In this document: positions 6,122 through 9,362 of the stretch, one piece after another | Layout of the letters: each line of letters starts with the position of its first letter | Numbering within the stretch: the stretch's first letter is position 1 | Assembly: GCA_003648225.1 (NCBI GenBank) | Contig: QMOL01000091.1 | Location: 1-9,362 of the forward strand | DNA length: 9,362 bases | Direction of reading: 5' to 3' | Source: Chlamydiota bacterium | GTDB taxonomy: Bacteria > Auribacterota > UBA3054 > B51-G9 | The notes under the pieces: generated by a model | Seen by the model: the letters and a program-made list of their open reading frames with translations, nothing else | Databases searched by the model: none | What the model was told of the DNA's origin: nothing | Position numbers and translations under genes: made by a program

Positions 6122-7408
6122 TTATTTTGGGGGTAAGGACGCCGGAGACGATGTTCCTCCAGCCTTCCATAGACCTATTGCCGGATTAGAAATGAAGAAA
6201 ATTTCTTCGCCGTCCGGCATTGTGTTATATCCGTCCTTCAACTTTTCCGGATTATATTTTTTTTGCATTTCGGTAAGATCGGCATAGTTGAAATTTACAC
6301 TTTCAATTTCTTTTTTTGATAAGTTTCCGGGACAATAAGTAATTTTAAATCTATTTTCCGAAGAACCATGAATTAAATGCGCCGCGGCACTTAAATTATT
6401 TTTTAAATCGTTGTTGCTTTTTACAGCTTCCAAAATTTCAGGTGTCGTCGTATAACCGTATTTTCTGATTAATCTGTCAATTTCCTTGTCTTCGCCAAAT
6501 TCTTTAAGCCCCGGCGCGAGAACAATCAATTCTCCTCCGTCAGCAATAGCCATTCTTGTGCGATAAACAGCTTTATTTCCAAGCCAAGTACTTTTAAATT
6601 CTTCCGAATTAAGATAAACAACAACTTTCTTTAAAGGTTTTTCAACTTCTTCAAAATTTACCTTTAAAGATAATTCCGCCGCGGCATAGAAACATTCAAC
6701 ATCATCTCCGGAAAAAACTCCGTTTAATTTCATTTCTCCGTCATCGCCGCGACTTAACACGGTTTGAATATAAACTATCGGTAAATGATTGGCTATATTG
6801 TCAGAAGCATAATTCAGTACCGCGCGAACAGGTGTATCAGCTTTACCCATAATTCGTTCCATACCATAAACCGCGCCGAGAAAGTGGCTGCTGTTAATGC
6901 CTTCCGCGCCGCCCGTTCCAACGAAAATATTTTTGTTATAATTTGCCATTCCGATAACTTCATGCGGAACCACCTGTCCGATAGAAAGAATTAAATCAAA
7001 GTTGCCATTGATAAGCAGTTTGTTTATCTGCACGGGAAACGGTTGATTAATTTTCCCTTCAGAAACTTTGCTCATAAATTCCGCGGGAACTTCTCCAATA
7101 TCAACAACATCATTTCGCCAATCATGTTCTCTAAAAAGATTTAGAGGAATGCCACCGAACATTTTTTTAATTTCTTCTTCTTTCATCGGAAAATGAGTGC
7201 CGAGCGCGGGTAAAATATCCGTAACGATATTTCCGTAAAATTGATACGCATATTCGGTTATCTCACCGGCACGCGAATGGAAGCGGGTAAAATCCGGAGG
7301 AATAATTAAGACTTTTTTCTTTGGACCTAGTTTTTCGAGAATTTCAAAAATAATATTTTTGAGTTCATCGGAAGATATTGTATCAGCTGTTTTTGAATAA
7401 TAAAGCAT
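6122..7408 (-). CDS. LarA-like nickel-pincer hydroxyacid racemase/epimerase, possible D-gluconate/D-mannonate 2-epimerase
   Basis: A 428-residue member of the LarA superfamily (DUF2088-type N-terminal domain), whose founder is nickel-dependent lactate racemase. Such enzymes invert the alpha-hydroxyl carbon of hydroxyacids using a nickel-pincer nucleotide attached to lysine. The ligand pattern is preserved: His149 (VPHEVIG), Lys159 (NYNKN) and His175 (NSSHF) are spaced +10 and +26, as are His174, Lys184 and His200 of Lactobacillus LarA. His72 in GTHFPM and the PPDFTR segment (38-42) correspond to other active-site parts. The length matches the family. Substrate is inferred from context: the neighbours handle fructuronate/mannonate and phosphogluconate, and D-gluconate 2-epimerase activity has, as I recall, been reported for a LarA homologue (GntE). 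Lactate racemase itself is unlikely here. The gene lies 34 bases after the kinase gene with no clear Shine-Dalgarno. The cofactor genes larB, larC and larE are not in the window. Confidence 0.85.
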   Translation of the reverse strand: MLYYSKTADTISSDELKNIIFEILEKLGPKKKVLIIPPDFTRFHSRAGEITEYAYQFYGNIVTDILPALGTHFPMKEEEIKKMFGGIPLNLFREHDWRNDVVDIGEVPAEFMSKVSEGKINQPFPVQINKLLINGNFDLILSIGQVVPHEVIGMANYNKNIFVGTGGAEGINSSHFLGAVYGMERIMGKADTPVRAVLNYASDNIANHLPIVYIQTVLSRGDDGEMKLNGVFSGDDVECFYAAAELSLKVNFEEVEKPLKKVVVYLNSEEFKSTWLGNKAVYRTRMAIADGGELIVLAPGLKEFGEDKEIDRLIRKYGYTTTPEILEAVKSNNDLKNNLSAAAHLIHGSSENRFKITYCPGNLSKKEIESVNFNYADLTEMQKKYNPEKLKDGYNTMPDGEEIFFISNPAIGLWKAGGTSSPASLPPK

Positions 7409-7442
7409 AAATTTATTTCATAAATTAAATTGATATAATTAT

Positions 7443-8516
7443 TTATCGCCTCACCCTCGCGTTCCCTTCCCAAATGCTCCACACCTGTTCTTCGTCTGCG
7501 GGTTGAGCGTAATCGGTAAGCATAGTTGCAGCGAGAGCGCCGCATGCCCAACCGAACTGAATCCATTTTTCTGCCGGCCAATTTTTAAGTAATGCGTAAA
7601 GTAGACCGCCGACAAAGCCGTCTCCTCCGCCAATTCTATCCAGCACGTTTATTTCTCTTGGTTCAACGATATGCCATTTGTTTTCGGCACAAATAACAGC
7701 TCCCCACAAATGACAATTAGCATTAACGACTTCGCGCAAAGTTGTAGCGAAGACAGAAGTATTTTGGAATCTTTTTTTAGCGTTTTCAATCATAATTTTA
7801 AAAGAATCCAATTTTTCGGAAATATCTTTACCGCCAACTTCCGGTCCTTTTAAATTCAAGCATAATTGAAAATCTTCTTCATTGCCAACAAGAATATCAG
7901 ACAGCTCCGCGATTTCTGCAAACGCTTTATGCAATTCTTCTTCGCGACCGGTCCAAAAAGAAGCACGATGGTTAAGATCAAAAGAAATTAATGTTCCGTT
8001 TTTCTTCGCAATTCGTGCGATTTCCAAACAAAAATTACTTGTTTCCGGAGAAAGCGCGGCGATTAACCCTGATAAATGCACGCATTGAACACCTTCTTTG
8101 ATAAAAATCCGTTCAAGATCAAATTCTTCTACTGATAGTCCTAACCCCACTTCTCCTGCACGATCATTATGAACACGAGGACCGCGGTTGCCGAATCCAC
8201 TATCAGCGATATTGAATTGATGACGATGTCCCCAGGGACCTCCTTGTTCGATTTCCACTCCTTCAAAATCAATATGTCTGGAAGCAAGATTGTCTTTAAT
8301 AAAGCGTGCGATTGGACTGCCTTTTACAAAGCGGGTGAGAATTTTTACAGGTAATCCTAATGATGAAGAAACAGTTACAACATTTGATTCCGCGCTTGTC
8401 GCCTGGAGTTTAAAAATATCACTTGAATGGACAGGCTGTCTGTCAGAGGGGGTAATTCTTACTCCCATGCTTGTAGGAGTTAGTAAAGCATATTTACAAT
8501 TTTGTTTTAAAATCAT
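7443..8516 (-). CDS. PfkB-family sugar-acid kinase, probably 2-keto-3-deoxygluconate kinase or a relative
   Basis: A 357-residue cytoplasmic ribokinase-fold kinase. The C-terminal PfkB signature is clear: DRIGGGDGFVGGLLYAL at 293-309 holds the anion-hole glycines 296-298 and catalytic base Asp299. The middle of the protein has LISFDLNHRASFW (176-188) and DILVGNEEDF (207-216), where KDG kinases have similar FDxNxR and xxNxxE segments. DRIGGGD strongly resembles annotated KDG kinases, which would place it in uronate catabolism. The usual N-terminal GGAxxN motif is replaced by TSAESN (40-45), so this is a divergent subgroup and the substrate could be another acid such as gluconate. GAGGA at 8523-8527 precedes the ATG at 8516 and supports the start. 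The gene is 153 bases after the reductase gene and 34 bases before the LarA-like gene. Confidence 0.87.
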   Translation of the reverse strand: MILKQNCKYALLTPTSMGVRITPSDRQPVHSSDIFKLQATSAESNVVTVSSSLGLPVKILTRFVKGSPIARFIKDNLASRHIDFEGVEIEQGGPWGHRHQFNIADSGFGNRGPRVHNDRAGEVGLGLSVEEFDLERIFIKEGVQCVHLSGLIAALSPETSNFCLEIARIAKKNGTLISFDLNHRASFWTGREEELHKAFAEIAELSDILVGNEEDFQLCLNLKGPEVGGKDISEKLDSFKIMIENAKKRFQNTSVFATTLREVVNANCHLWGAVICAENKWHIVEPREINVLDRIGGGDGFVGGLLYALLKNWPAEKWIQFGWACGALAATMLTDYAQPADEEQVWSIWEGNARVRR

Positions 8517-8560
8517 TTGTTTTCCTCATGTATATTTTATATTATTATTTTTTGGACTAA

Positions 8561-8577
8561 ATGAACATTATGAACAT
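8561..8577. repeat. Tandem ATGAACAT pair upstream of the kinase gene
   Basis: ATGAACAT occurs at 8561-8568 and 8570-8577, nine bases apart, in the 153-base gap between the reductase and kinase genes. On the minus strand TTGTTG (8590-8595), a 17-base spacer and CATAAT (8567-8572) form a weak promoter candidate whose -10 falls inside this repeat. A regulator binding the repeat could therefore control kinase expression, but both signals are short and could be chance. Confidence 0.3.
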
Positions 8578-8605
8578 CGCTCGCTAATCCAACAAGCCTA
8601 ATTAA

Positions 8606-8656
8606 ATTCCCCATTTTATTAAGAAGGGGAGTCAAAAGACGGGATGGTTTTCCATC
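8606..8656. other. Two hairpin-forming sequences between the reductase and kinase genes
   Basis: TCCCC (8608-8612) pairs with GGGGA (8626-8630) around a 13-base AT-rich loop. Separately, GATGG (8643-8647) pairs with CCATC (8652-8656) around TTTT. Both lie just after the reductase stop in the direction of transcription. Neither is followed by a convincing U-run on the minus strand, so they look more like processing or attenuation hairpins, or pieces of a dispersed intergenic repeat, than full terminators. Confidence 0.35.
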
Positions 8657-8669
8657 ATTCCGCGTATTA

Positions 8670-9362
8670 CTATACTCCTGAGAATGCGTTAAACCCGCCG
8701 TCAACAGGGATAATCACACCGGTAATGAATTTTGAAACATCAGACAATAAAAATAACAACGCTCCTTGCAATTCTTCCGGTTCGCCATATCTTCCCATTG
8801 GAGTTCCGTTAATAATTTTGTGCCCTCTTTCGGTTGGTTTGCCGGTTTTTTCATCTATCAATAAAAATCTGTTTTGATTAGTAAGAAAAAAACCTGGTGC
8901 AATAGCATTAACCCTTACACCTGTTTTCGCAAGATGAACAGCGAGCCATTCGGTAAAATTATTTATTGCGCATTTGGCGCCTGAATACGCCGGTATTTTT
9001 GTTAATGGTTTGAAAGCGTTCATTGAAGAAATATTTAAAATTGCACCTTTTTTTTGCTTAACCATATCTGTACCGAAAACCATTGACGGTAAAACAGTTC
9101 CTATAATGTTCAAATCAAAAACGAACTTGAATCCTTCCGTATCAATCCCAAAAAACGAATCTTCAAGATTATCAGAATTATCTCCGGATAACGCTTCTAA
9201 TTTTGTGGTTGCTTTTGGTGAATTTCCACCGGCAGCATTAATAAGGAGATCAACGTCCCCCCATTTTTCATTAATGATTTTTTTAGATTCGAGAAGGATA
9301 TTTTTGTCAAGGACATCACTTTTCAAACTGATAATATTTTCATTGGTAATATTTTCGTCAAC
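8670..9362 (-). CDS. uxuB: SDR-family D-mannonate oxidoreductase (fructuronate reductase), N-terminus cut by window edge
   Basis: The frame stays open to the right edge, giving 230 visible residues; about 45-50, including the TGxxxGIG cofactor loop, are missing. An internal TTG at 9326 is not the start, because good family sequence precedes it. Visible motifs: LLINAAGGN (about 39-47), FDLN with the structural Asn near 85, NISS with catalytic Ser near 113, and YSGAK with Tyr126 and Lys130. Next come VNAIAPGFFLTNQNR, TERGHKIINGTPMGRYGEPE and PVDGGFNAFSGV. The PGFFLTxQNR and DGGFxAFSGV segments are typical, from memory, of the SDR-type UxuB/YjmF group rather than general SDRs. The enzyme would reduce D-fructuronate to D-mannonate with NAD(P)H. 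It is the first visible gene of the minus-strand operon; the operon promoter lies outside the window. Other polyol or sugar-acid dehydrogenation cannot be excluded. Confidence 0.88.
   Translation of the reverse strand, partial: VDENITNENIISLKSDVLDKNILLESKKIINEKWGDVDLLINAAGGNSPKATTKLEALSGDNSDNLEDSFFGIDTEGFKFVFDLNIIGTVLPSMVFGTDMVKQKKGAILNISSMNAFKPLTKIPAYSGAKCAINNFTEWLAVHLAKTGVRVNAIAPGFFLTNQNRFLLIDEKTGKPTERGHKIINGTPMGRYGEPEELQGALLFLLSDVSKFITGVIIPVDGGFNAFSGV

Noticed and set aside
8290..8601. Plus-strand open frame over the 5' end of the kinase gene and its leader
   Set aside because: It overlaps the conserved PfkB coding sequence and has no sign of its own coding selection.

Overview
The window is AT-rich DNA from a bacterium with a Gram-negative-type cell plan: it has a sigma-54 two-component system and a secreted FG-GAP repeat protein. 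Strong Shine-Dalgarno sequences (AAGGAG, GGAGG, AGGAG) and E. coli-like promoters (TTGACA/TAAACT) argue against a typical Bacteroidota member, whose genes mostly lack both. The phylum cannot be fixed from the sequence. The sugar-acid genes suggest an anaerobic or facultative user of plant uronates (inference).

Layout. Bases 1-1007 (minus) hold the N-terminal part of an exported FG-GAP (integrin-alpha-like) protein that runs off the left edge. Bases 1008-1447 are a divergent intergenic region with a good promoter facing each way and a GC-richer island of direct and inverted repeats. Bases 1448-4202 (plus) hold an overlapping histidine kinase and NtrC-family regulator. From 4203 to the right edge everything is on the minus strand and looks like one sugar-acid operon. 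In transcription order it encodes an SDR fructuronate reductase / D-mannonate oxidoreductase (cut by the right edge), a PfkB sugar or sugar-acid kinase, a LarA-like nickel-pincer racemase/epimerase, 6-phosphogluconate dehydrogenase, and the broken 5' stub of a tagaturonate epimerase (UxaE-family) gene. The stub carries three homopolymer frameshifts and ends at the stop codon of the response regulator. An 8-bp-periodic inverted repeat separates gnd from the stub.

How the genes may work together. The SDR would reduce D-fructuronate to D-mannonate. A LarA-type C2 epimerase could turn D-mannonate into D-gluconate, a PfkB kinase could phosphorylate it, and Gnd would decarboxylate 6-phosphogluconate to ribulose 5-phosphate. 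That would carry uronates into the pentose phosphate pathway without mannonate dehydratase or KDPG aldolase, neither of which is in the window. This is the most interesting hypothesis here. The conventional alternative is that the kinase is 2-keto-3-deoxygluconate kinase and the dehydratase and aldolase genes lie outside the window.
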